Positions 1 to 5,454 of a stretch of 5,454 bases of DNA are shown piece by piece. Source of the DNA: Pseudomonadota bacterium (GTDB taxonomy: Bacteria > Pseudomonadota > Gammaproteobacteria > Pseudomonadales > Pseudohongiellaceae). The position numbers were made by a program, and so were the translations under genes. A model generated the notes under the pieces. It was not told where the DNA came from, ran no database searches, and worked only from the letters and a program-made list of their open reading frames with translations. The stretch spans positions 1 to 5,454 of the forward strand of contig JADFOC010000223.1 of NCBI GenBank assembly GCA_022563075.1. The letters are read 5' to 3'. Numbering within the stretch: position 1 is the stretch's first letter; every line of letters begins with the position of its first letter.

Positions 1-2
1 GC

Positions 3-134
3 AACAACAATCACGCGCGGTACCGGTTATTCTTTCGTAACGTATCCGAGTTGTCCATTGGAATTCTGGCGGTATGTGTGGCGGCGCAGTTCGGATCACT
101 ATCTGTCGGCTATCGGTCGCTGGCTAAAGCATAA
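3..134 (+). CDS. Possible 3' end of a gene entering from the left (partial, uncertain)
   Basis: An open frame enters at the left edge and ends at a TAA at 132-134, giving 43 residues. Its composition (Leu, Ala, Val, Gly, Ser, Phe, with a hydrophobic stretch around SELSIGILAVCVAAQFG) resembles a real protein C-terminus more than the competing frame does. That frame, at 1-204, is rich in Trp, His, Arg and Cys. Only one of the two can be the real end, and both may be chance. I recognise no family, and the start lies outside the window. Confidence 0.3.
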   Translation, partial: NNNHARYRLFFRNVSELSIGILAVCVAAQFGSLSVGYRSLAKA

Positions 135-179
135 TGGAAACTGCCGTGCATTATTCCATGCGCAGCTTGATCATTATGC
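129..179. repeat. 8-bp perfect inverted repeat (GCATAATG / CATTATGC)
   Basis: GCATAATG at 129-136 is the exact reverse complement of CATTATGC at 172-179, with 35 bases between the arms. It lies at the end of the possible partial gene (stop at 132-134). It could form a 3' stem-loop or be an operator-like palindrome. No T-run follows, so it is not a standard intrinsic terminator. Confidence 0.3.
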
Positions 180-204
180 CATAATAAATATACGGTACTG
201 GTAA

Positions 205-398
205 AAGACGGGCCAGGCGTTAGCTACAATCTGATATCGTGAAAACATTGATTACTCACCTGGCGGGCGCGCTGCATTACCGAAACGGGGACTTGGATCA
301 CATAAATTATATTTACTCTGACCGTGGTTTCTGTACTAAATGCATAGTCCACAAAGCGCCAATTGGCTTAAGCAGCAGTCTCCGGAAAGTACCCCATA
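205..398. other. Non-coding stretch upstream of the zinc-finger gene
   Basis: No convincing gene is seen here. An open frame with a GTG at 239 runs to a TAA at 407-409 (56 codons), but it has no ribosome binding site and overlaps the start of the next gene. An AT-rich patch at 302-315 contains TATATT at 308-313, which differs by one base from a sigma-70 -10 box. I see no good -35 box at the right distance, so a promoter for the downstream gene is only a suggestion. Confidence 0.4.
384..389 (+). promoter_or_regulatory. Ribosome binding site deciding a GTG start
   Basis: GGAAAG lies 9 bases before the GTG at 399. An in-frame TAA at 369-371 closes the frame upstream. The first zinc-ligand candidate is Cys3 of the product. 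The GTG is therefore the only initiator that keeps the whole zinc motif. Confidence 0.55.
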
Positions 399-992
399 GT
401 GAAATGTAAAAACCATCCAAATGTAGATGCTTTCGCAAATTGTTCCAAGTGTGACACTCCAATGTGTGGCCAATGTGCGAATTTCGTTGAATCTGAGACA
501 TTATGCGATCGTTGCGTCAAAGCTCGTGAAGCCGAGCAATTTGTTTCCGCGCAATCCAGGCGGCAAAATAAAACTGATAAATTGGCGAAGACAATTAGAA
601 TTGACACCAAGGTGTCACCCGAGGCGACGAAGAAAAAGCCGAGCAATGCCCGGTGGGGGTGGCTGATTGTTCTGGTTGGTTTCGGGGTCATTGCTTATCG
701 ACTGTATTCTTATTCACATTCTGACGACGTCCCGATAGACGCGGTAGCGCGTGCTCAAGATCTTTCGATAGATCCGCTTGACCGGTGTATAGCGATTTTT
801 ACGGCAATCGGCGAGCTGTTGCAAAACAATGAGATGCCGCACGAGTCTCTGCGTTGCGATGCATCCGGTACGCCAAACATCATTACCCGCGGTGGTGGTG
901 ATATCGTTATTGCACACCCCCACCCTGATTTTTATGGTTTCAAGGAAATATACGTTAGCAAGAACAATCCTGTGCCAACATTGGTGGAGTAA
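399..992 (+). CDS. Membrane-anchored protein with N-terminal B-box-like zinc-binding module
   Basis: This 197-residue protein starts at GTG. Residues 3-39 carry a regular set of metal ligands: C3-x2-H6, C15-x2-C18, C23-x2-C26 and C36-x2-C39. That spacing is typical of the B-box-type zinc finger found at the start of many bacterial membrane proteins. A charged linker follows (about 40-85, ending in a Lys-rich run at 78-80), then one transmembrane helix at about 86-104. The positive-inside rule puts the zinc module in the cytoplasm and residues 105-197 outside the inner membrane. The outer domain has two cysteines, C130 and C153, that could form a disulfide, and a motif IAHPHPDFYG near 171-180. 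I do not recognise that domain. A role in protein interaction or signalling across the membrane is inference. The gene stands alone and converges with the hydrolase gene 45 bases downstream. Confidence 0.8.
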   Translation: MKCKNHPNVDAFANCSKCDTPMCGQCANFVESETLCDRCVKAREAEQFVSAQSRRQNKTDKLAKTIRIDTKVSPEATKKKPSNARWGWLIVLVGFGVIAYRLYSYSHSDDVPIDAVARAQDLSIDPLDRCIAIFTAIGELLQNNEMPHESLRCDASGTPNIITRGGGDIVIAHPHPDFYGFKEIYVSKNNPVPTLVE

Positions 993-1037
993 AGAAATTT
1001 AGTGTTATTTTGGGCCCCTGATTACCCGCAGTCTTAT

Positions 1038-2678
1038 TTACAACTCTTCGGTGACAATCGGCAGAACCATGGCCGACGGATGTTGTGCATCGAAGTAGAT
1101 TGTATTGTTGGCTATCTTCGCCGGTGCCTCTAAATCATCCAATGGCGCGCCGTTGTTTGGATTCACGGCGAACCGCGGGAAATTACTCGAAGTGATATGA
1201 ATACCAATACGATGGCCTTTTTCAAACGTTTGCGCAGTACTCCACATGTTGATATTTAATTTCTCAATAGCGCCGGGCGTAGCCAGTTTGACATCGTCGG
1301 CATCCTGCCCATCCCTGAATCGCATGCGCAAGGGGTAATCGAGGATAAGTGCTTCATAACCGTCGGGATAAATATCAACCAGCTTAACCACGAAATCGGT
1401 GTCGAGTGCATCTGTTGACACAAACAACTCCATGTCGATGTGGCCCGCAACCACCACATCTTCCTCCAGCACTGGAGTCTGAAAACGAATGTAATCCTGG
1501 CGTTCACCCACTTCCCGTTGATCTCGAGGACCCACATCGGCGCCGAGGTTTTGACCGCCCACCGTCGACACGGGATCGGCCGGGTCGAATCGATAGCTAA
1601 TGGATGCCGAGTCAGCCGTAGGAGCCACGGTAGCAATCGAATTGCCCGGTTGTAGATAGAAGCGAGTCTGCACGTGCTGTGGCGGCCAGGTTTCGGCCTG
1701 AATGACACGGTTTTTAGGAGAGGCGTCATTCTTGCGAGCGGAAGCCATCATATAGTAACTAACGGCAGGTTCATCCATGATGCCGTTGTCAGTTCCTTTT
1801 AACCAGTAGTTCCACCAGCGCAGTTGTTGTTGTATATCGCCGGCTAGCATGCCGCCACCGGGATAAGCCAGGTCGCCTTGCAGTGCGCCATGGCCAAATG
1901 CACCCATAAACAGTTTTTGCTTACCTCTGGCTTTGGCATGGCCTTCATTCTGCAGATACACAAAGTTATAAAGTGATCCTTCAGCATAGATATCATGCCA
2001 GCCACCGACGTTGTAAATTGGTATTTCTACATGCTGACGATGGAATAGAAAATCAGTATCGATCCAACCCTGATCGAGCACCGCCCGCGCCTTGTAAGCA
2101 TTAATTTTCTCTTCACTAATTCCCTGTCCTCGAAGCCAGCCACCTGAATGGCTTTCTTTAAACACACCGCCGACAAACCGGGAACGATAAAACAGGCTGT
2201 CTGGCGCCACCGTCACATAGGCAGCGGTTAAATGCGGAGGAGCCGAGGCGGCTGCAAGATTTGAAGTAATGCCGGGTGCCGAGGTGCCAAAAATGCCAAT
2301 CTTGCCATTGCTAAAGTCCTGTGCGGCAATCCATTCAACCGTGTCGTAACCATCGGGCATATCAACTTCGAAAGGCTGATAGATGCCCTCGGATTCATAA
2401 CGACCGCGTACGTCCTGTGAGACCAGCGCATAACCATTCTCGTTATAAAGATCAGCACTTCGACGCGCACGGTTTTTGTCGTATGGAGTCCTGGTTAATA
2501 CAACCGGCCAGGGGCCATCCCCCTCTGGCAAGTAGATGTTGGTAGCGAGATTTACCCCATCGCGCATTGGCACCATCACCACCTGCTCATTCGCTTCCTG
2601 CGCAAACGAATTGGGAAGCAGCAGCAATGCACAAAGCGCTACAATGAATCGGTTTAGAGAGGCGGTTGGGTGATGCAT
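1038..2678 (-). CDS. Secreted CocE/NonD family serine hydrolase (X-Pro dipeptidyl-peptidase S15 type)
   Basis: This 546-residue alpha/beta-hydrolase belongs to the family of cocaine esterase, alpha-amino-acid ester hydrolases and X-Pro dipeptidyl peptidases, which cleave ester or amide bonds. A signal peptide spans residues 1-26, with likely cleavage after SFA, so it is exported to the periplasm or beyond. The nucleophile is Ser133 in GTSAPG. The other triad members are Asp229 in VGGWHDIY and His263 in GAFGHG. Tyr66 in RTPYDK matches the oxyanion-hole tyrosine of CocE. The family hallmark QDVRGRYESEG is at 88-98. The C-terminal jelly-roll domain covers about 335-546 and includes STDALDTDF at 421-429. 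All catalytic elements are intact and the length is normal. The ATG at 2678 is chosen because GGAGG lies 7 bases upstream; a start 17 codons earlier would spoil the signal peptide. The substrate cannot be told from sequence. The gene is divergent from the metallo-hydrolase gene. Confidence 0.93.
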   Translation of the reverse strand: MHHPTASLNRFIVALCALLLLPNSFAQEANEQVVMVPMRDGVNLATNIYLPEGDGPWPVVLTRTPYDKNRARRSADLYNENGYALVSQDVRGRYESEGIYQPFEVDMPDGYDTVEWIAAQDFSNGKIGIFGTSAPGITSNLAAASAPPHLTAAYVTVAPDSLFYRSRFVGGVFKESHSGGWLRGQGISEEKINAYKARAVLDQGWIDTDFLFHRQHVEIPIYNVGGWHDIYAEGSLYNFVYLQNEGHAKARGKQKLFMGAFGHGALQGDLAYPGGGMLAGDIQQQLRWWNYWLKGTDNGIMDEPAVSYYMMASARKNDASPKNRVIQAETWPPQHVQTRFYLQPGNSIATVAPTADSASISYRFDPADPVSTVGGQNLGADVGPRDQREVGERQDYIRFQTPVLEEDVVVAGHIDMELFVSTDALDTDFVVKLVDIYPDGYEALILDYPLRMRFRDGQDADDVKLATPGAIEKLNINMWSTAQTFEKGHRIGIHITSSNFPRFAVNPNNGAPLDDLEAPAKIANNTIYFDAQHPSAMVLPIVTEEL

Positions 2679-2949
2679 TATGGATCCTCCAAATAAGTGT
2701 TTCGGAGAATAACACATGTTTGCGGGCATAATATTCTTCGAAAAAGCTGATGAGTCTGCATAGATTAACTGGCAATGACCGGGATGCGCGTGTTATAAAA
2801 AATACACATCTGACAGTGGTCTTAAACCCAAAGTTGCAGTGTGTTAATGCTCTGCAGTACCAGTCTTCACCAGGCAAGCGTCAGACTCTAAACGAGGGCT
2901 AAGGGGAAGGTGACGCCTTCTGTGGCCGCCGGCAAAGGGATTAGAAGAG
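2679..2949. promoter_or_regulatory. Divergent intergenic region between two exported hydrolases
   Basis: These 271 bases must hold the promoters of both flanking genes, which point away from each other. Candidate -10 elements are TATTAT on the minus strand (2728-2733) for the CocE-type gene and TATAAA on the plus strand (2794-2799) for the metallo-hydrolase. Neither has a convincing -35 box at 16-18 bases, so both are weak calls. No clear operator palindrome was seen, and no gene is apparent. Confidence 0.4.
2686..2690 (-). promoter_or_regulatory. Ribosome binding site of the CocE-family hydrolase
   Basis: GGAGG on the minus strand lies 7 bases before the ATG at 2678. It fixes the start at the residue that opens a classic signal peptide, not at the upstream in-frame alternative at 2729. 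Confidence 0.8.
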
Positions 2950-3870
2950 ATGAATAAGACAGCGAACATGACAACTATTATGCCCACTAGTGTGCTGGCC
3001 ACGTTGATTCTCGTGAGCGTCACCGTACTCAATTTCGCTACCGCCCAGCAACGCCCTACGCTCACGCCTGAGCAATTAGAGCGGGTTCGGATACAGCCAG
3101 TACCCGGCAAGAATGGTCTCTACATCATACCTGGTTTTGATGGCAGTTTGTCCGGCGGTAATGTCGCGGTTAGAGTCACCGGTGACGGCGTAATTCTAGT
3201 CGACAACAAGTTCTCCTACAGCTATAGCGACATCACCAGGCAGGTTGCGAGTGTGACGCCTGAGCCGATTCGCTACGTGCTGAACACGCATCATCATGGC
3301 GACCACGCAGGCAGTAATGCCGACTTCATGCCGGCGGCTCAGGTGATCGCTCATGAGAATGCCCGTGCCAATATGCTCAGGAATGATCAAGCCGGTGCCC
3401 CGTCAATCGTCTTTGGGCAACGCACAGGTGTCTTTCTTGGCGATGCCGAGGTACAAATACATCATTTCGGGCGTGGGCACACTAGCGGTGACTCGGTGAT
3501 TTTCTTTCCGGATCTGAGCACGGTGCATACCGGTGATCTTTTTGTTTGGGGGGAACGTCTGGACGGGAGCACATTGGCGCCGTTTATCGATTACGCCAAC
3601 GGCGGCAGCGCCGCCGAGTGGACCGCGACCCTCGACGGCTTGCTGGCGCTCGACTTCGACACCGTCATCCCCGGCCACGGACCCATTCTAACGAGAACTG
3701 ATGTCAGAATTTTCAGAGGTAAGTTTAATCAGTTGGTCACGCGTATTACCAGTTTGATTGAATCTGGTATCGGCCGGGATGAAATTGCTAACGCACTCGA
3801 TATCGAAGACCTGAACTGGCCACTTACACCAGCTCGGATTCAGGCAATATTTGACGAACTAGCCGAGTGA
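2950..3870 (+). CDS. Exported metallo-beta-lactamase-fold hydrolase
   Basis: This 306-residue protein has a signal peptide at 1-32 (cleavage likely after ATA, just before QQRPT), so it is probably periplasmic. The full binuclear zinc set of the superfamily is present: H114, H116, D118 and H119 in NTHHHGDHAG, H177 in GRGHTSGD, bridging D196 in HTGDLF, and H243 in IPGHGP. An aspartate bridge, not the cysteine of class B1 beta-lactamases, points to the broad hydrolase group that includes glyoxalase II and many uncharacterised periplasmic enzymes. Lactamase, lactonase or thioesterase activity cannot be separated by sequence alone. Residues 250-306 form a helical tail. The ATG at 2950 follows AAGGGA at 2935-2940 with a 9-base gap; ATGs at residues 7 and 11 are less likely starts because they lack such a site. 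Codons 215-243 all end in G or C, unlike the flanks, which may mark a recombined segment. Confidence 0.9.
   Translation: MNKTANMTTIMPTSVLATLILVSVTVLNFATAQQRPTLTPEQLERVRIQPVPGKNGLYIIPGFDGSLSGGNVAVRVTGDGVILVDNKFSYSYSDITRQVASVTPEPIRYVLNTHHHGDHAGSNADFMPAAQVIAHENARANMLRNDQAGAPSIVFGQRTGVFLGDAEVQIHHFGRGHTSGDSVIFFPDLSTVHTGDLFVWGERLDGSTLAPFIDYANGGSAAEWTATLDGLLALDFDTVIPGHGPILTRTDVRIFRGKFNQLVTRITSLIESGIGRDEIANALDIEDLNWPLTPARIQAIFDELAE
3592..3678 (+). other. GC3-saturated patch inside the metallo-hydrolase gene
   Basis: All 29 codons from Tyr215 to His243 end in G or C. Bases 3601-3680 contain 60 G/C of 80. The next 80 bases (3681-3760) contain 31 of 80, with codons such as CTA, AGA, ACT and ATT. The patch ends at the zinc-ligand motif PGHG. 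It may be a segment acquired from a GC-rich homologue by recombination, or a chance run. Confidence 0.6.
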
Positions 3871-3879
3871 GATAAGGCG

Positions 3880-3919
3880 CCAGGTATCCCTGGATTTATT
3901 AATCTCCCAGTAAGACTGG
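3880..3919. terminator. Small hairpins between convergent genes, possible weak terminator
   Basis: Two short perfect stems lie in the 71-base gap between convergent genes: CCAGG / CCTGG with a 4-base loop (3880-3893) and CCAGT / ACTGG with a 3-base loop (3907-3919). A 4-bp GATT / AATC stem sits between them. ATTTATT follows the first, and only TTT follows the second. These are weak for intrinsic termination, but the position between converging genes fits. Confidence 0.3.
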
Positions 3920-3941
3920 TTTCCCGTCCGCAATTCTTCAA

Positions 3942-4379
3942 TTATTCTTTCTTCGATAATTTAGCGCAATAGGCGGTTGCCGTATTTTCACTTAAGTTCG
4001 TATAGCAATATTCGAAAGCGGTAGGATTCTCAAACCATATTAGTCCATTACCGCCGGTGCTAGTCACGAACATCGCTTCCTTGCCATTTGATCTTATGGA
4101 GCCGTATACACTGACTCCTGCCGTTGAGCCTGATGCGTTTGAGCTTCGTGATCGTCCGATAAATGTTGCACCATCCTGATAATCAACAGTGAACACAAGC
4201 TCAGATTCAGAAATAATAGCGCCACCGCTAGACACCTGGCCTGTTTCACTGGTGCCGGAAGTGACCACCCGAATATGGCCGACCCATTGGCCTTCCATAT
4301 TCGGATATTCCGCAGAGATGCCGGTTTGAGCGCAGAGAAGCAACAATACTGCACTAGATCGTGTCAAGTAATTAGCCAT
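3942..4379 (-). CDS. Small exported protein of unknown function
   Basis: I do not recognise this 145-residue protein. Residues 1-23 form a signal peptide (MANYLTRSS, then a Leu-rich core, cleavage likely after ISA), so it is exported. Cys16 is in the hydrophobic core and lacks a proper lipobox, so a lipoprotein is unlikely. The mature part is Gly/Ser/Thr-rich with alternating hydrophobic residues, as in a beta-rich fold. It opens with MEGQWVGHIRVV, a pattern common at the first strand of small beta-barrels of lipocalin or avidin type; that resemblance is inference only. Two cysteines, C125 and C138, could form a disulfide near the C-terminus. The ATG at 4379 is chosen because GGAGG lies 5 bases before it; an in-frame TTG at 4391 overlaps that site. 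The gene is co-directional with the crotonase gene but 193 bases away, so probably has its own promoter. Confidence 0.75.
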   Translation of the reverse strand: MANYLTRSSAVLLLLCAQTGISAEYPNMEGQWVGHIRVVTSGTSETGQVSSGGAIISESELVFTVDYQDGATFIGRSRSSNASGSTAGVSVYGSIRSNGKEAMFVTSTGGNGLIWFENPTAFEYCYTNLSENTATAYCAKLSKKE

Positions 4380-4384
4380 TTTCG

Positions 4385-4389
4385 CCTCC
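4385..4389 (-). promoter_or_regulatory. Ribosome binding site of the small exported protein
   Basis: GGAGG on the minus strand is separated by CGAAA from the ATG at 4379. It excludes the in-frame TTG four codons upstream, which overlaps the site. Confidence 0.75.
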
Positions 4390-4485
4390 AACCTTTGGTA
4401 GATATACAGCCATTACTTCTAGTCCTAATCGGTACGTAAAGCAAGCGGATTTGGCATCATCAAGCGAGCATTCAGGATGTTTTAC

Positions 4486-4501
4486 GGCTGACGACGCAGC
4501 C
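4486..4501. repeat. Inverted repeat GGCTG / CAGCC (hairpin)
   Basis: GGCTG at 4486-4490 and CAGCC at 4497-4501 form a perfect GC-rich 5-bp stem with a 6-base loop. It lies in the gap between the crotonase gene and the small exported protein gene. No T-run follows on the minus strand, so it is not a textbook terminator there. Confidence 0.35.
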
Positions 4502-4512
4502 AGTTTAGATCA

Positions 4513-4533
4513 AGCATAATTGGGGGTTATGCT
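4513..4533. repeat. 7-bp perfect inverted repeat AGCATAA / TTATGCT
   Basis: AGCATAA (4513-4519) and TTATGCT (4527-4533) are perfect reverse complements around a 7-base centre of TTGGGGG (CCCCCAA on the minus strand). The site lies 39 bases after the crotonase stop codon. It may be a transcript-end hairpin or a protein-binding palindrome for the downstream gene. The stem is AT-rich and no U-tract follows, so a terminator call would be weak. Confidence 0.4.
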
Positions 4534-4572
4534 GAATAAGAATATCAAGCGTAGACCCTGTACGGAGTATTC

Positions 4573-5361
4573 CTATCGGCCAGTCCAATGGGGTTTTCTT
4601 TTCTCCAGGAATGCCCTACGGGCTTCTTTACTGTCATCGCTATCGAAGGCGCTGGCAAGTGCTTCCAAAGCAGCAGCAGGGACTTCGCTAAATTTCATAT
4701 CTTCCATTGCGTACAGCAGGTCACGAGTTTGTTTAAGCGCCAGCGGTGACATCTCAGCGATTTTACCCGCCAATGCTCTTGCCTCTTCCTTCAATTTTAC
4801 TGATGGTACTACCTTGGTAATCAAGCCCAGGCGTGCTGCGTCCTCGGCAACGATCACCTTGCCAGTAAAAATCAATTCGGCGGCTTTCATCCTGCCAATC
4901 AGCTTCTGCAGAAACCAGACGTGCATGCCCGGGGGAGCGGCTAGATTCGGTACTCCGGGATAGCCAAAACTTGCATCGTCGGCCGCGATTATCATGTCGC
5001 AGGCAAAGGCTAACGTGCATGCTCCTTCGCGCGCATAGCCGTGCACAGCAGCGAGTATTGGTTTCTGTAACGATCTCGTGAGAGCCATGGTTTCGAGGTA
5101 GAAAAGCCGGAGGAAATCCTTCATCTCATCGGACCCGAATGACTCGAGATACTTTAGATCGATGCCGCCGGAAAGGCCCTTACCGGCGCCAGAGAGAATG
5201 ATGACTCTAACATTCGGGTCTGCATCGACTACTTTCAGGGCTGCGTGATATTCGAGAGTGGATTTGCGGTCGATCAAATTTGCGGGTGGACGATCGAGAA
5301 TAATCTCTGCGATATTGTTTTCTACTTCGACTCGTAGTGTTTCGTAACTTGCTCCATTCAT
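4573..5361 (-). CDS. Crotonase (enoyl-CoA hydratase/isomerase) family protein lacking both catalytic glutamates
   Basis: This 262-residue cytoplasmic protein has the normal crotonase length and layout: N-terminal strand motif VENNIAEIILDRPPANL (13-29), CoA/oxyanion segment SGAGKGLSGGIDLK (57-70), second oxyanion segment HGYAREGACTLAFACD (107-122) and helical C-terminus. The oxyanion-hole positions appear intact (Gly65, Gly113), so it should polarise an acyl-CoA thioester. By alignment by eye to rat mitochondrial enoyl-CoA hydratase, Glu144 is Thr116 and Glu164 is Gly136 (FGYPGVP). A classical hydratase reaction is therefore doubtful; isomerase, hydrolase, lyase or other crotonase chemistry is possible. 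The ATG at 5361 is preferred because the conserved domain starts a few residues later. An in-frame TTG at 5415 would add 18 residues without family resemblance. No strong ribosome binding site was seen for either start. Confidence 0.85.
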   Translation of the reverse strand: MNGASYETLRVEVENNIAEIILDRPPANLIDRKSTLEYHAALKVVDADPNVRVIILSGAGKGLSGGIDLKYLESFGSDEMKDFLRLFYLETMALTRSLQKPILAAVHGYAREGACTLAFACDMIIAADDASFGYPGVPNLAAPPGMHVWFLQKLIGRMKAAELIFTGKVIVAEDAARLGLITKVVPSVKLKEEARALAGKIAEMSPLALKQTRDLLYAMEDMKFSEVPAAALEALASAFDSDDSKEARRAFLEKRKPHWTGR

Positions 5362-5454
5362 AGCATGTTGCCCATCATCATTGCGTAGGACAGAGAATAC
5401 ACTATGGTGAAGCAAATTCGCTCAGATTATTCATCTGCATTGAGCATCCATAAT
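5362..5454. other. Upstream region of the crotonase gene, nothing further recognised
   Basis: On the minus strand all three frames from the right edge close within about 50 bases, so at most a few terminal codons of an upstream gene could be here. No clear promoter with paired -35 and -10 boxes was found. Confidence 0.4.

Noticed and set aside
1..204. Frame-1 open reading frame as the C-terminus of a real gene, possibly a regulator
   Set aside because: Its composition is rich in Trp, His, Arg and Cys and it ends in rare ATA codons, as expected of a shadow frame. A faint resemblance to the end of LysR-type regulators (YPSCP, then GRWL) is too weak to use.
239..409. 56-codon GTG-started open frame before the zinc-finger gene
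   Set aside because: It has no ribosome binding site, overlaps the start of the well-supported gene at 399 and resembles no protein.
993..1037. Terminator between the convergent zinc-finger and CocE-type genes
   Set aside because: The gap contains GGGCCCC and a few T residues but no stem-loop followed by a T-run.
2679..2729. N-terminal extension of the CocE-type hydrolase by 17 codons
   Set aside because: The ATG at 2678 has GGAGG 7 bases upstream and directly opens a signal peptide; the extension would bury it.
2950..3870. Calling the metallo-hydrolase a true beta-lactamase
   Set aside because: The zinc ligands fit the whole superfamily, and the bridging aspartate is unlike the Cys of class B1. 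Substrate specificity cannot be read from the sequence.
4520..4963. 147-residue plus-strand open frame
   Set aside because: It lies mostly antisense to the crotonase gene, whose family motifs are clear. It is Ser/Ala/Arg-rich, as shadow frames are.
5362..5415. TTG start giving an 18-residue longer crotonase
   Set aside because: The conserved domain begins right after the ATG at 5361, and the extension has no family resemblance or good ribosome binding site.
1..5454. Defence, mobile or secondary-metabolite system
   Set aside because: No nuclease, integrase, transposase, toxin-antitoxin pair, repeat-spacer array or biosynthetic core enzyme was found on either strand.

Overview
The window looks like ordinary chromosomal DNA of a Gram-negative bacterium, probably a gamma-proteobacterium of marine or environmental type. 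The evidence is two clear and one probable Sec signal peptides, GGAGG ribosome binding sites, mid-range GC and single-gene transcription units facing both ways. The taxonomic guess is inference from gene style, not from a marker gene. I see no rRNA, tRNA, insertion sequence, CRISPR array or phage gene.

Layout. Bases 1-398 hold at most the 3' end of a gene that starts outside the window, then non-coding DNA with an inverted repeat. Bases 399-992 (+) encode a membrane-anchored protein with an N-terminal B-box-like zinc-binding module and a small extracytoplasmic domain. It converges on a large secreted CocE/NonD-type serine hydrolase (1038-2678, -). A 271-base divergent intergenic region separates that gene from an exported metallo-beta-lactamase-fold hydrolase (2950-3870, +). 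The latter converges, across a short stretch with small hairpins, on a 145-residue exported protein of unknown function (3942-4379, -). After a 193-base gap with two perfect inverted repeats comes a crotonase-family protein (4573-5361, -), and the window ends in its upstream region.

How the genes may work together. The two exported hydrolases are divergently transcribed and could act on related extracytoplasmic substrates (ester, amide or lactam bonds). Nothing in the sequence proves a shared substrate. The crotonase is cytoplasmic and acts on a CoA thioester, but lacks both glutamates of the classical hydratase, so its reaction is open. No complete pathway or defence system can be recognised.

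Most worth a second look: (1) a run of 29 consecutive G/C-ending codons inside the metallo-hydrolase gene, which suggests a mosaic gene; (2) the crotonase without the catalytic glutamates; (3) the zinc-finger/transmembrane/extracytoplasmic architecture of the first gene; (4) the divergent hydrolase pair; (5) the unrecognised small exported protein. I did not find convincing evidence of a new multi-gene system.
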